Part shown: piece by piece, positions 43,980 to 52,196 of the stretch | How the letters are laid out: each line of letters starts with the position of its first letter | How positions within the stretch are numbered: position 1 is the stretch's first letter | Source: Nocardioides turkmenicus | GTDB lineage: Bacteria > Actinomycetota > Actinomycetes > Propionibacteriales > Nocardioidaceae | Length of the DNA stretch: 62,348 nucleotides | Reading direction: 5' to 3' | NCBI RefSeq assembly: GCF_011045035.1 | Contig: NZ_JAALAA010000025.1 | Coordinates: 1-62,348 of the forward strand | Notes under the pieces: generated by a model | The model's database searches: none | Told to the model about the DNA's origin: nothing | Seen by the model: the letters and a program-made list of their open reading frames with translations, nothing else | Made by a program: the position numbers and the translations under genes

Positions 43980-44100
43980 CGCTGGTCGGGCCGCGAGCGC
44001 CAGCGAGCGTGTCGAGACCAACGCAGTCCCCTCGGCGCTCGATGGGCCTGTGTTGGTCTCGACACGCCTCCGCCTAGCGGCTCCGGCGGCTCGACCAGCG
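43980..44100. repeat. Palindromic element copy C, inside-out arrangement
   Basis: Two half elements lie between the convergent PucR-like and acyl-CoA dehydrogenase genes. The right half of copies A/B (ending GTGTCGAGACCAAC) comes first, and the left half (GTTGGTCTCGACACG onward) comes second at about 44052-44100. Outer CGCTGGTCG (43980-43988) and CGACCAGCG (44092-44100) are complementary, and the two 14-base GTGTCGAGACCAAC arms face each other across about 31 bases. The position suits a two-way terminator. Confidence 0.85.
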
Positions 44101-44104
44101 CGGT

Positions 44105-45193
44105 CTAGATGTCGACCAGCGCCCCCAGACGGTCGCGGTGGAGGCCGGGGAGGCCGTACGCGATCTGGTCGGCCTTGGCCCGCTTCAGGTAGAGATGGGC
44201 GGGGTGCTCCCAGGTCATGCCGATGCCGCCGTGCAGCTGCACCGCCTCCTCGGCCGCGGTGACGGCGAGATCACCGCAGTACGCGGCGGCGACGTGAGTC
44301 GCGATCTCGGTCTCCTCGGGGTCACCGAGAGCGAGGGCTCCGGCGGCGTAGCGCGCGGCCGCCCCGGCTCCCTCGACGCTGGTGTAGAGGTCGGCGAGCC
44401 GGTGCTTGAGCGCCTGGTAGCCACCGACGATCCGGCCGAACTGGCGCCGGACCTTGAGGTAGTCGACCGTCGTGGTCAGGCACCACTGCGCCACCCCGAC
44501 CTGCTCGGAGGCCATCAGCGCGGCCCCGGCCAGCAGCCCGGAACGTACGCCGTCGGCACCGTGGTCCGCGGCCACGACGACCTCGCCGGCCGCCGGGTCG
44601 AGGCGTACGTCGGCGAGCTGGCGGGTCATGTCGAGCGAGCTCACCGGGGTGATCGTCGCCTGGTCCGCGGAGACGGCCCGGACCTCGACGCCGGCGGGCG
44701 TCGCCACGGGCACCAGGAGGGTGTCGGCTTCGAGGGCACCGGCCACGGATCTGACCGTGGTCTCGCCAGGCTCCAGGGGTTGGGCCGTCGTGGCGGTCAG
44801 CGGTACGACCAGAGCCGCGGTGCGCTCCCCCGCCGCCAGGCCGCCCAGCAGCTCCACGCCCTTCTCGGTGGGTGCGGCCAGCAGGACCGATGTCGCCACG
44901 ACCGCGCTGGTCAGGAACGGCACCGGGGCGACCGAGCGCCCCAGCTCCTCCAGCACCACGGCGGCTTCGCGGGCCGACGCGCCTGCGCCGCCGTAGGACT
45001 CCGGGACCAGCAGGCCGGCCAAGCCGAGCTCGGCGGCGAGGCCCTTCCACAGCACCGGGGTAAGCGAGCTGTCGCCGTCGTACGCCTTGACGACCTGGGT
45101 CGGGTCGCAGCGCTCGGACAGGAACGACCTGACCGTGGCACGCAGGTCGGCATCGAGCTCGTTGTCGAGCAGTTCGACTTCGAGTCCGCTCAT
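44105..45193 (-). CDS. Acyl-CoA dehydrogenase, small-subunit type
   Basis: 362 residues. The ACAD fold is clear, with VPESYGGAGASA, VRRQFGRIVGGYQALKHRLAD and the C-terminal QLHGGIGMTWEHPAHLYLKRAK. It is smaller and more diverged than its neighbour at 45190, and adjacent unequal ACADs in actinobacteria often form alpha2beta2 enzymes (ChsE/FadE type) acting on CoA thioesters of sterol side chains or unusual acids. It is the last gene of the eight-gene operon, its ATG overlapping the previous stop (ATGA). Confidence 0.9.
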   Translation of the reverse strand: MSGLEVELLDNELDADLRATVRSFLSERCDPTQVVKAYDGDSSLTPVLWKGLAAELGLAGLLVPESYGGAGASAREAAVVLEELGRSVAPVPFLTSAVVATSVLLAAPTEKGVELLGGLAAGERTAALVVPLTATTAQPLEPGETTVRSVAGALEADTLLVPVATPAGVEVRAVSADQATITPVSSLDMTRQLADVRLDPAAGEVVVAADHGADGVRSGLLAGAALMASEQVGVAQWCLTTTVDYLKVRRQFGRIVGGYQALKHRLADLYTSVEGAGAAARYAAGALALGDPEETEIATHVAAAYCGDLAVTAAEEAVQLHGGIGMTWEHPAHLYLKRAKADQIAYGLPGLHRDRLGALVDI

Positions 45194-46377
45194 CTGGGGA
45201 TCTCCTTCCAAGCAACGTCCTTGTCGACCCGGTGCTCCCCGGGGAGGCCGAGGACGCGCTCGGCCACGATGTTGCGCAGGATCTCCGAGGTGCCGCCCTC
45301 GATGGAGTTGCCCTTGGCGCGCAGGTAGCGGTAGACCGCGTCACGGCCGGCGAAGTCGACGTGCTCGGGCCGGACCATCGCCCAGCCGTCACCGTCCTCG
45401 TAGCGCAGGCCCTCCTCGCCGCGGAGCTCGAGGTCGAGTCCGGTGAGCCGCTGATTGATGCTGGCGAACGTCAGCTTCATCGCCGAGCCCTCGGGACCGG
45501 GCTGGCCGACGGCCAGCTTCTGCCGCAGCCGCGCCCCGGTCAGCCGGGCCACCTCCGACTCGACCCACAGCCTCAGCAGCCGGTCGCGCAGCTCGGGCGT
45601 GTGGTTCTCCGGATGCGTACGCCACGACTCGGCGACCACGCCGAGCAGCCCGCCCTCGCGAGGCATGGCGGCGCCGCCGATGGCGACACGCTCGTTGTTG
45701 AGCGTGGCGTTGGCGACTTCCCAGCCCTGACCGACCGCGCCGAGACGGTGGGCGTCGGGGATGCGGACGTCGGTGAGGAAGACCTCGTTGAACTCCGCCT
45801 CGCCGGTGATCTGGCGCAGCGGGCGTACCTCGACGCCGGGGTCGTGCATGTCGCACAGGAAGTAGGTCAGACCGCGGTGCTTCGGGACGTCCGGGTCGGT
45901 GCGGGCGACCAGGATCGCGAAGTCGGCGTTGTGGGCGCCCGAGGTCCAAACCTTCTGCCCGTTGACGACCCACTCGTCGCCGTCCAGGACCGCCCTCGTC
46001 GCCAGACCGGCCAGGTCGGAGCCGGCGCCGGGCTCGGAGAAGAGCTGGCACCAGATCTCCTCGCCACACCACAGCGGCTCCAGGAAGCGCGACCGCTGCT
46101 CCGGCGTGCCGTAGGCGAGGATCGTCGGCGCAGCCATGCCGAGCCCGATCCCGTTGCGCCGCGGGTTGTTGTCCGGGGCACCGGCCGCCTCGAAGAGGTC
46201 GTTCACCAGCGGCTGCAGAGCCCGGGAGACCCCGAGGCCGCCCTCACCCTCGGGGAACGCGACCCAGGCCAGTCCGGCCTGGTAACGGGCGTGCAGGAAG
46301 GCGTTCGGCTCGGTCGTCGCGACCGGGTGCTCGGCCAGGAACTCCTCGACCCTGCCTCGGATCTCCTCGGGAGTCAC
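45190..46377 (-). CDS. Acyl-CoA dehydrogenase, large-subunit type
   Basis: 395 residues. FAD/substrate motifs QLFSEPGAGSDLAGL, VVNGQKVWTSGAHNADF and the C-terminal NSIEGGTSEILRNIVAERVLGLP mark a FadE-type dehydrogenase that introduces the alpha-beta double bond into acyl-CoA. Start GTG, overlapping the ACAD11-like stop by four bases. With the gene at 44105 it probably forms one heteromeric enzyme. Confidence 0.92.
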   Translation of the reverse strand: MTPEEIRGRVEEFLAEHPVATTEPNAFLHARYQAGLAWVAFPEGEGGLGVSRALQPLVNDLFEAAGAPDNNPRRNGIGLGMAAPTILAYGTPEQRSRFLEPLWCGEEIWCQLFSEPGAGSDLAGLATRAVLDGDEWVVNGQKVWTSGAHNADFAILVARTDPDVPKHRGLTYFLCDMHDPGVEVRPLRQITGEAEFNEVFLTDVRIPDAHRLGAVGQGWEVANATLNNERVAIGGAAMPREGGLLGVVAESWRTHPENHTPELRDRLLRLWVESEVARLTGARLRQKLAVGQPGPEGSAMKLTFASINQRLTGLDLELRGEEGLRYEDGDGWAMVRPEHVDFAGRDAVYRYLRAKGNSIEGGTSEILRNIVAERVLGLPGEHRVDKDVAWKEIPR

Positions 46378-47606
46378 TGCCGGCCCTCTCGACGTGCGGC
46401 CTGCCGGCGCAGCTCGGCCTTGGCGAGGGCGTTCTTGTGCACCTCGTCGGGACCGTCGGCGAAGCGGAGCGTGCGGATGCCGGCGTACGCCTTGGCCAGC
46501 GGGAAGTCCTGGGAGAGCCCGCCGGCGCCGTGCGCCTGGATCGCCTTGTCGAGGATCCACTGGACGGTCGCCGGGGTGGCGATCTTGATCGCCTGGATCT
46601 CGGTGTGGGCGCCCTTGTTGCCGACCGTGTCCATCAGCCAGGCGGTCTTCAGGACGAGCAGGCGCAGCTGCTCGATGCGTACGCGAGACTCGGCGATCCA
46701 GTCGCGGATCACGCCCTGCTCGGAGAGCGGCTTGCCGAAGGCGACGCGCGCCTCGACGCGCTCACACGTCAGCTCGATCGCCCGCTCGGCGAGGCCGATG
46801 GAACGCATGCAGTGGTGGATGCGACCAGGGCCCAGGCGCGCCTGTGCGATCGCGAACCCTTGGCCCTCGGCCCCGATGAGGTTGCCCACCGGCACCCGAA
46901 CGTCGGAGAAGATCAGCTCGGCGTGGCCACCGTGGTCGTGGTCGTCGTAGCCGAAGACCTCCATGCCCCGCTTGATCGTGAGGCCCGGGGTGTCGCGGGG
47001 CACCAGGATCATCGACTGCTGCTTGTGGCGCTCGGCGGAGGGGTCGGTCTTGCCCATCACGATGAAGATCTTGGCGTTCGGGTTCATCGCGCCGGTGATC
47101 CACCACTTGCGGCCATTGAGGACGTACTCGTCGCCGTCGAGGACGATCGAGGTCTCGATGTTGGTCGCGTCGGAGGACGCCACCGCCGGCTCGGTCATCG
47201 CGAACGCGCTGCGGATCTGACCGTCCAGGAGCGGCTCCAGCCACTCCTTCTTCTGCGCCTCGTCGCCGAAGTCGTGCAGCACCTCCATGTTGCCGGTGTC
47301 GGGCGCGGCGCAGTTGAACGCGGCCGGCGCGAGGTGGCTGCGGCCGGTGATCTCGGCCAGCGGGGCGTACTGCAGGTTCGTCAGCCCCGCCCCGCCCTCA
47401 CCGGGCAGGAAGAGGTTCCACAGGCCACGCTTGCGGGCCTCGGCGCGGATCTCGCCGAGGACCGGGACGCTGTCCCAGGCCCAGCGGTCCGGCAGTGCCG
47501 CGAGCTGCTCGTCGAAGACGGCCTCGTTGGGCTCGACGTACGTCTTCTGGAAGTCCCACACCGAGGCGACGAGCTCCTCGGTCCTGGCGTCAGGTGCGAA
47601 GTCCAC
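46374..47606 (-). CDS. ACAD11/ACAD10-like acyl-CoA dehydrogenase
   Basis: 410 residues. The sequence follows the human ACAD10/ACAD11 dehydrogenase domain unusually closely: MTEPAVASSDATNIE, NGRKWWITGA, HKQQSMILVPRDTPG, GPGRIHHCMRSIGLAERA and LRFADGPDEVH. I recall that in mammals this domain works on phosphorylated 4-hydroxyacyl-CoA made by the adjoining kinase-like domain. Start GTG 47606, three bases after the phosphotransferase stop, with AAGGGA upstream. Confidence 0.93.
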   Translation of the reverse strand: MDFAPDARTEELVASVWDFQKTYVEPNEAVFDEQLAALPDRWAWDSVPVLGEIRAEARKRGLWNLFLPGEGGAGLTNLQYAPLAEITGRSHLAPAAFNCAAPDTGNMEVLHDFGDEAQKKEWLEPLLDGQIRSAFAMTEPAVASSDATNIETSIVLDGDEYVLNGRKWWITGAMNPNAKIFIVMGKTDPSAERHKQQSMILVPRDTPGLTIKRGMEVFGYDDHDHGGHAELIFSDVRVPVGNLIGAEGQGFAIAQARLGPGRIHHCMRSIGLAERAIELTCERVEARVAFGKPLSEQGVIRDWIAESRVRIEQLRLLVLKTAWLMDTVGNKGAHTEIQAIKIATPATVQWILDKAIQAHGAGGLSQDFPLAKAYAGIRTLRFADGPDEVHKNALAKAELRRQAARREGRQ

Positions 47607-47608
47607 GC

Positions 47609-48643
47609 TTACTGTCCCTTCATCGCGGTGATGCCCATGTCCAGGAGCGGGTGGATCCCGTCCCCGATGTTGTCGAAACCGGGCCCGACGGTCTGGCCCT
47701 TGAGGTAGCGGTAGTGGATCCCTTCGAGGATCGCGGCGAGCTTGTAGGCGGCCAGCCCGAGGTAGAAGCCGAACTCGCTGAGGTCGCGCGGGCTCGCCGC
47801 GTCGTAGCGGGCGATGATCTCGTCCTCGGAGAGCCACCCGGGGGCGTTGCTGACGTCGGTCACGGTGCCGTCGCCGGAGACCGAGGCCATCCGCTGGTAG
47901 GTGAGCAGGATCGCCAGGTCGGTGACCGGGTCGCCGAGCGTGGCCATCTCCCAGTCGACGACGGCCTTGATCTGGTCGTCGGCGGCGGTGAGGACGTTGT
48001 CGAGGCGGTAGTCGCCGTGCACGATCCCGGGACCGGTCGAGGCCGCCTCGGCCGCACCGACCCGCGCCTCCAGCAGCGCGTGGAGCTCGTCGGCGGCGGG
48101 GAGATCACGGGAGTACGACGCCTCGAGCTGCTTCTTCCAGCGCCGGACCTGCCTGCTCAGGAACCCCTCCGGGCGGCCGAACTCGCTCAGCCCGACCTTC
48201 GCCGGGTCGACCGCGTGCAGGGCGGCCATCACGTCGATGAGCTGCTCCGAGATCGCCTTCGTGCGCTCCGCTCCGAGCGGCTCGAGCTCACGGGCGTAGC
48301 GGTAGGGCCGGCCGTCGACCTTCTCCATGACGTAGAACGGCGCCCCGAGCACCTCCTCGTCGTCACAGAACGCGAAGGTGTGCGGCACCGGCACGTCGGT
48401 GTCGCGCAGCGCGGTGATCACGGTGTGCTCACGCTTCATGTCGTGGGCCGTGGCGAGCACGTGCCCCAGGGGCGGGCGCCGGACGATCCATTCGTGGGTG
48501 CCGTCGGAGACGGCGTACGTCAGGTTGGACTTGCCCCCTGAGATGTGGGTGGCGCTCAGCCCGGCGCCGGCGCCTTCCACGTTCTCGGCGAACCACGGAC
48601 CGAGGCGGTCCAGGTCGAGTCCGGGCAGGGATTCGGTCGTCAC
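47609..48643 (-). CDS. Aminoglycoside-phosphotransferase-like kinase (ACAD10/11 APH type)
   Basis: 344 residues. Kinase-fold motifs are intact: HISGGKSNLTYAV near the N-terminus, catalytic IVHGDYRLDNVL (HGDxxxxN) and metal-binding VVDWEMATLGDP. Despite the family name, proteins of this subgroup next to ACAD genes are not antibiotic-resistance enzymes; in ACAD10/11 the domain phosphorylates the hydroxyl of 4-hydroxyacyl-CoA. Start GTG, overlapping the HAD stop (GTGA). Confidence 0.92.
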   Translation of the reverse strand: MTTESLPGLDLDRLGPWFAENVEGAGAGLSATHISGGKSNLTYAVSDGTHEWIVRRPPLGHVLATAHDMKREHTVITALRDTDVPVPHTFAFCDDEEVLGAPFYVMEKVDGRPYRYARELEPLGAERTKAISEQLIDVMAALHAVDPAKVGLSEFGRPEGFLSRQVRRWKKQLEASYSRDLPAADELHALLEARVGAAEAASTGPGIVHGDYRLDNVLTAADDQIKAVVDWEMATLGDPVTDLAILLTYQRMASVSGDGTVTDVSNAPGWLSEDEIIARYDAASPRDLSEFGFYLGLAAYKLAAILEGIHYRYLKGQTVGPGFDNIGDGIHPLLDMGITAMKGQ

Positions 48644-49275
48644 GCGGCACCTCCGAGGGTGGGGATCATCCGGGCGAGCGCTGCGCGGGTGCTCGCGGGG
48701 TCTGTGTGGAGCAGTGCGTCGAGACCGACCGCCCGGGCGCCGAGGACGTTGGGCTCGGCGTCGTCGATGAAGAGGCACTCCTCGGCCGGGAGACCGAGCC
48801 TGCTCAGGGTGCGCTCGAAGATCGGCGGCTCCGGTTTGCGCATGGCGACCTCCTCGGAGATCACCACCACCTCGAACAGCGCGTCGACCTGCTTGCGCGG
48901 GTAGAAGTTGCCCCAGCTGTTGGAGAGCAGCGCGAGCCGGATGCCGGCGTCGCGGAGCTCCTCGGCCAGCGCGAACATCTCCGGGTCGGGCCGCATCCCG
49001 GCGAAGAGCCGCGACAGGACGCCTTCGGGATGGACCGGGCTGCCGTCGTACGTCTCCAGGCGAGCGGCCAGGAGCCTGTCGAACTCCTTGACCGACAGCT
49101 CGCCGAGCTCGAGGCGGTGGATCGGGGTGCCGGCGTCGGCGTAGCGGCCCAGCCACTCCTTGAGCACCACCGTGAAGCTCTCCGGCTTGATGCCGTCGGC
49201 CTTCAGCCAGGCCCGGATCGAGTCGCCGATCGGCGTGGTCAGCACCCCGCCGTAGTCGAAGATGACGGCCTTCAT
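48640..49275 (-). CDS. HAD-superfamily hydrolase (ACAD10 HAD type)
   Basis: 211 residues. Motif I is FDYGGVLT with nucleophile Asp7 and Gly in place of the second Asp, as in the HAD domain of ACAD10 and the N-terminal domain of soluble epoxide hydrolase. Motif II LLSNSWG, the lysine in AMRKPEPPIF, and the acidic motif IFIDD/LFIDDAEPNV are present. ATG 49275 overlaps the oxidoreductase stop. Its place directly before the APH-like kinase gene reproduces the ACAD10 domain order. Confidence 0.9.
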   Translation of the reverse strand: MKAVIFDYGGVLTTPIGDSIRAWLKADGIKPESFTVVLKEWLGRYADAGTPIHRLELGELSVKEFDRLLAARLETYDGSPVHPEGVLSRLFAGMRPDPEMFALAEELRDAGIRLALLSNSWGNFYPRKQVDALFEVVVISEEVAMRKPEPPIFERTLSRLGLPAEECLFIDDAEPNVLGARAVGLDALLHTDPASTRAALARMIPTLGGAA

Positions 49276-50255
49276 GCGACGTACACGACCCGTCCGACGG
49301 TGGTGCCGTCGGCAAGACGCTGGACGCCGTCGGCCACCTCGTCCAGGGACAGCTCCTCGCTGACCAGCGGCTTGATCGATCCCTCGGCCGCCATCCGGGT
49401 GAGCTCGGCGTGGCACTCCTTGACGAGCTCTGGGGCGAGCATGTTGTAGAGGCCCCAGTGGAGTCCGACGATCGAGTAGTTCTTGATCAGCGAGTGGTTG
49501 AGCGCGGCCTCCTGGATGCGGCCGCCGGCGAAGCCGATGATCAGGATCCGGCCCTCGAAGGCGATGCACTTGGTCGAGCGGTCGTAGGTGTCGCCGCCGA
49601 CCGGGTCGTAGATCACGTCGGCGCCCTTGCCGCCGGTGACCTCCTTGACCACCTTCACGAAGTCCTCGGTGTGGCGGTCGATGACGACGTCCGCACCGAG
49701 CTGCTTGGCGACGGCGGCCTTCTCCGGGCCGCCGACGACACCGATCACCGTGGCACCGGCCGCCTTGCCGAGCTGGATCGCGGCGCTGCCGACCCCGCCG
49801 GCCGCGGCGTGGACGAGCAGCGTCTCGCCGGGCTGGATGTGTGCGCGGCGGTGCAGCCCGAACCAGCCGGTCTGGTAGCCGATGTAGAGGCTCGACGCCT
49901 CGGCGTCGGTGAGCGCCTCGGGCGCCGGGAACGTGGTCGCGGCGTCCATCAGGGCGAGCTCGCCGAAGCCGCCGTACGGCAGGGCGGCGCCGCCGATCAC
50001 GCGGTCGCCGACCTGGAAGCCGTCGACTCCGTCACCGAGCTCGGTCACCTCGCCGCACAGCTCGACGCCGGCGGTGAACGGGAGCTCGGGCTTGACCTGG
50101 TAGAGGCCCCGGGCCATCAGGACGTCGGGGAAGTTGGCCGGGCTTGCCAGCACCTTCACGACGAGCTGTCCGGCCCCGGGGGACGGGTCGGCCACCTCCT
50201 CGAGCCTCATCACGTCCTTCGGCTCCCCGAGCTCGTTGATCCGCCACGCCTTCAT
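49272..50255 (-). CDS. Quinone oxidoreductase-like MDR dehydrogenase
   Basis: 327 residues of the zinc-independent MDR family: GVELCGEVTELG, GYQTGWFGLHRRA, and the NADPH-binding LLVHAAAGGVGSAAIQLGK. No catalytic zinc-site cysteines are visible, as expected for quinone or enoyl reductases. It could reduce an enoyl thioester in the pathway. ATG 50255 overlaps the preceding SDR stop (ATGA). Confidence 0.9.
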   Translation of the reverse strand: MKAWRINELGEPKDVMRLEEVADPSPGAGQLVVKVLASPANFPDVLMARGLYQVKPELPFTAGVELCGEVTELGDGVDGFQVGDRVIGGAALPYGGFGELALMDAATTFPAPEALTDAEASSLYIGYQTGWFGLHRRAHIQPGETLLVHAAAGGVGSAAIQLGKAAGATVIGVVGGPEKAAVAKQLGADVVIDRHTEDFVKVVKEVTGGKGADVIYDPVGGDTYDRSTKCIAFEGRILIIGFAGGRIQEAALNHSLIKNYSIVGLHWGLYNMLAPELVKECHAELTRMAAEGSIKPLVSEELSLDEVADGVQRLADGTTVGRVVYVA

Positions 50256-51028
50256 ACCTGTCCCTCCACGTGCTGCCAGAGTCGGTTCATCCCGCCGAGC
50301 CACTTGTCGGTCTGCGTGGCCCGCGCGGCGTAGTAGTCGCCCACCTCCGGGTGCGGCAGGACCAGGAAGCGGTCGTCCTTGGTCGCCTCCCAGGCCGTGT
50401 CGGCGACCTGCTCCGGTGTCAGTGCCGAGTCGCGGCTGAGCAGGTCCTTCATCACGCCGGACCGCTCGAGCATCCCGGTCTGGACACCCTGCGGGCAGAT
50501 CGCCTGGACGACGATCCCGTGATGGCGGTAGGTCGCCGAGAGCCACTCCGCGAACGCGACCGCGCCGTGCTTGGTGACGGTGTAGGTCGGCGCGCCGATC
50601 ATCATCAGCAGTCCCGCCGCGCTCGCGGTCACGACGTAGCGGCCGGCCTTGCGCTCGATCCAGTCGGGAACCAGGAGCCTGGCCGCCCGGACGTGGGCCA
50701 TCACGTTGACCTCGTGCGACGCCTGCCAGTCCTCCTCGGGGCAGTCCAGGCCGATGCCGCGGTCGATGCCGGCGTTTCCGTACCACGTGTCGATCTGGCC
50801 GAGGTGGTCCTTCGCCGCCTCGACCAGGCGGGCGACGCCTTCGACGGAAGCCGCGTCGCCGGCCACCGGGTGGGCACCGATCTCCTCGGCGGTCTGGGCG
50901 AGACGTACGTCGTCGATGTCGTTGACCACCACGCGGACGCCCTCAGCGACGAGCCGGGCAGCCAGGGCTCGGCCGATGCCGCCCGCGGCGCCGGTGACGA
51001 CGGCGGTGCTGTCGGGAGCGATGGGCAT
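50252..51028 (-). CDS. Short-chain dehydrogenase/reductase
   Basis: 258 residues: VVTGAAGGIGRALAARL, WYGNAGIDRG, catalytic Ser in VTASAAG and YTVTK. It is a close paralogue of the protein encoded at 36896, which has lost the lysine. In this operon it may oxidise a beta-hydroxyacyl intermediate or a secondary alcohol. ATG 51028 overlaps the upstream SDR stop (ATGA). Confidence 0.92.
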   Translation of the reverse strand: MPIAPDSTAVVTGAAGGIGRALAARLVAEGVRVVVNDIDDVRLAQTAEEIGAHPVAGDAASVEGVARLVEAAKDHLGQIDTWYGNAGIDRGIGLDCPEEDWQASHEVNVMAHVRAARLLVPDWIERKAGRYVVTASAAGLLMMIGAPTYTVTKHGAVAFAEWLSATYRHHGIVVQAICPQGVQTGMLERSGVMKDLLSRDSALTPEQVADTAWEATKDDRFLVLPHPEVGDYYAARATQTDKWLGGMNRLWQHVEGQV

Positions 51029-51783
51029 CAGACGCGACCGCCGGCGAGGGTGAGGCCGCCGTCGACGGTGACGAGCTGGCCGGTCATCCAGCCGGCGTCC
51101 TCGGAGAGGAGGAAGGAGGCGACGCCGGCGATGTCTTCGGGCACGCCGAGGCGCTTGAGCGGGTAGGCCGCCGAGACCTCGGCCTCGCGGCCCTCGTAGA
51201 GGAGCTCGGCGAACTTGGTCTTCACGACCGCCGGGAGGATCGCATTGACGCGCACCTTCGGGCCGAGCTCGACCGAGAGCTCCTGGGTGATGTAGCTGAG
51301 CATCGCCTTGCTCGCGCCGTACGTGGCGATCAGCGGCGTCGGGGCCAGGCCGGCCACCGAGGAGATGTTGACGACCGCGCCGCCGTGCTCGGACATCCAC
51401 TGCCGCCAGACCTGCTGGGTCCAGCCGATCGGCGAGAGGCAGTTGACCTCGACCGTCTTGCGGGCCGACTCGCGGTCCATGTCGATCAGGCCGCCGGCCT
51501 TCGGGTTGATGCCGGCGTTGTTGACCAGCAGGTCCGCGCTGCCGAAGGTGTCGATCGCCGCCTTGACGACCTCCTCCTGGTGCGCCGGGTCGTCGGCCTT
51601 GCCGGCGATGCCGAGAGCGACCTCCTTGCCGCCGAGCCCCTCGACCGCCTCCGCCAGCGCCTCGGGCTTGCGCGCCGTGATGACGACCTTCGCGCCCTCC
51701 TCCACCAGCCGCTGGGCGATGCCCAGCCCGATGCCCCGGCTGGCCCCGGTGATGATCGCCGTACGTCCCTCGAACCTCGACAT
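51028..51783 (-). CDS. Short-chain dehydrogenase/reductase, first gene of acyl-CoA operon
   Basis: 251 residues: AIITGASRGIGLGIAQ, LLVNNAGINP, catalytic Ser in NISSVAG, and ATYGASKAML (YxxxK intact). This FabG-like layout fits a 3-oxoacyl or alcohol dehydrogenase. I prefer ATG 51783, with AGGGA seven bases upstream, to ATG 51789. It opens the leftward eight-gene operon, whose promoter must lie in 51784-51900. Confidence 0.92.
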   Translation of the reverse strand: MSRFEGRTAIITGASRGIGLGIAQRLVEEGAKVVITARKPEALAEAVEGLGGKEVALGIAGKADDPAHQEEVVKAAIDTFGSADLLVNNAGINPKAGGLIDMDRESARKTVEVNCLSPIGWTQQVWRQWMSEHGGAVVNISSVAGLAPTPLIATYGASKAMLSYITQELSVELGPKVRVNAILPAVVKTKFAELLYEGREAEVSAAYPLKRLGVPEDIAGVASFLLSEDAGWMTGQLVTVDGGLTLAGGRV

Positions 51784-52196
51784 GCTCATTCCCTCGTGTG
51801 CTCGGCTAATCTAAGCGCTTGCTTAGGTGGTGACAGCGGTCACTCTACGGGGTCGCTCGAGAACATGGAAGGTGGTGTCCAGGCAATGCCGAGAAGTCGG
51901 CCGCGTCGGCCGAGGCGTCGCCCCGGGCGGGCGAGCCGTCAGGTAGGTCGGCCGAGCCGTCACCCCGGGCGGCCGAGGCGTCAGGTACGTCCGTCGAGCC
52001 GTCACCGTCGTGACAACTCGATCGGCGGGACTGACCTCTCGGCCTGCGCCCCTGACGTCTCGACCTGCGTACCTGACGTCTCGGCCGCACGACGACACCG
52101 CCGAAAAAGCAGTTGTGGGCGACGAAACTGTCGTTTCGTCGCCCACAACTGCAGACTCGGTCCGCCAGAACTGCGGACTCGGCCCGGGGTCCGTCG
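51784..52196. other. 413-base non-coding region with degenerate repeats
   Basis: No gene is supported here. A GCTTGCTTAGG stretch near 51820 may be part of the promoter or an operator of the leftward operon. From about 51890 to 52004 there are repeated variants of GAGGCGTCAGGTACGTC. One of these (51971-52004) pairs as an imperfect inverted repeat with 52053-52086 (29 of 34 matches by eye). A strong terminator hairpin follows at 52109-52152. Open frames across it are translations of the repeats. Confidence 0.65.
52103..52152 (-). terminator. Intrinsic terminator of guaB3
   Basis: A perfect 20-base-pair stem: left arm GCAGTTGTGGGCGACGAAAC at 52109-52128, right arm 52133-52152, loop TGTC. For leftward transcription it is followed by five T residues (A-run at 52104-52108 on the + strand). 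It starts 45 bases after the guaB3 stop, so it should end that transcript before the acyl-CoA operon. Confidence 0.9.

Noticed and set aside
47609..48643. Antibiotic resistance by aminoglycoside phosphotransferase
   Set aside because: Context with ACAD10/11-like partners and acyl-CoA genes points to acyl metabolism; the family name is only structural.
51890..52086. Possible CRISPR array
   Set aside because: Repeats are degenerate, spacing is irregular and part are inverted; no cas gene is near.
51823..52146. A 107-residue leftward frame
   Set aside because: It translates the degenerate repeats and the terminator hairpin; no ribosome site and no protein-like composition.
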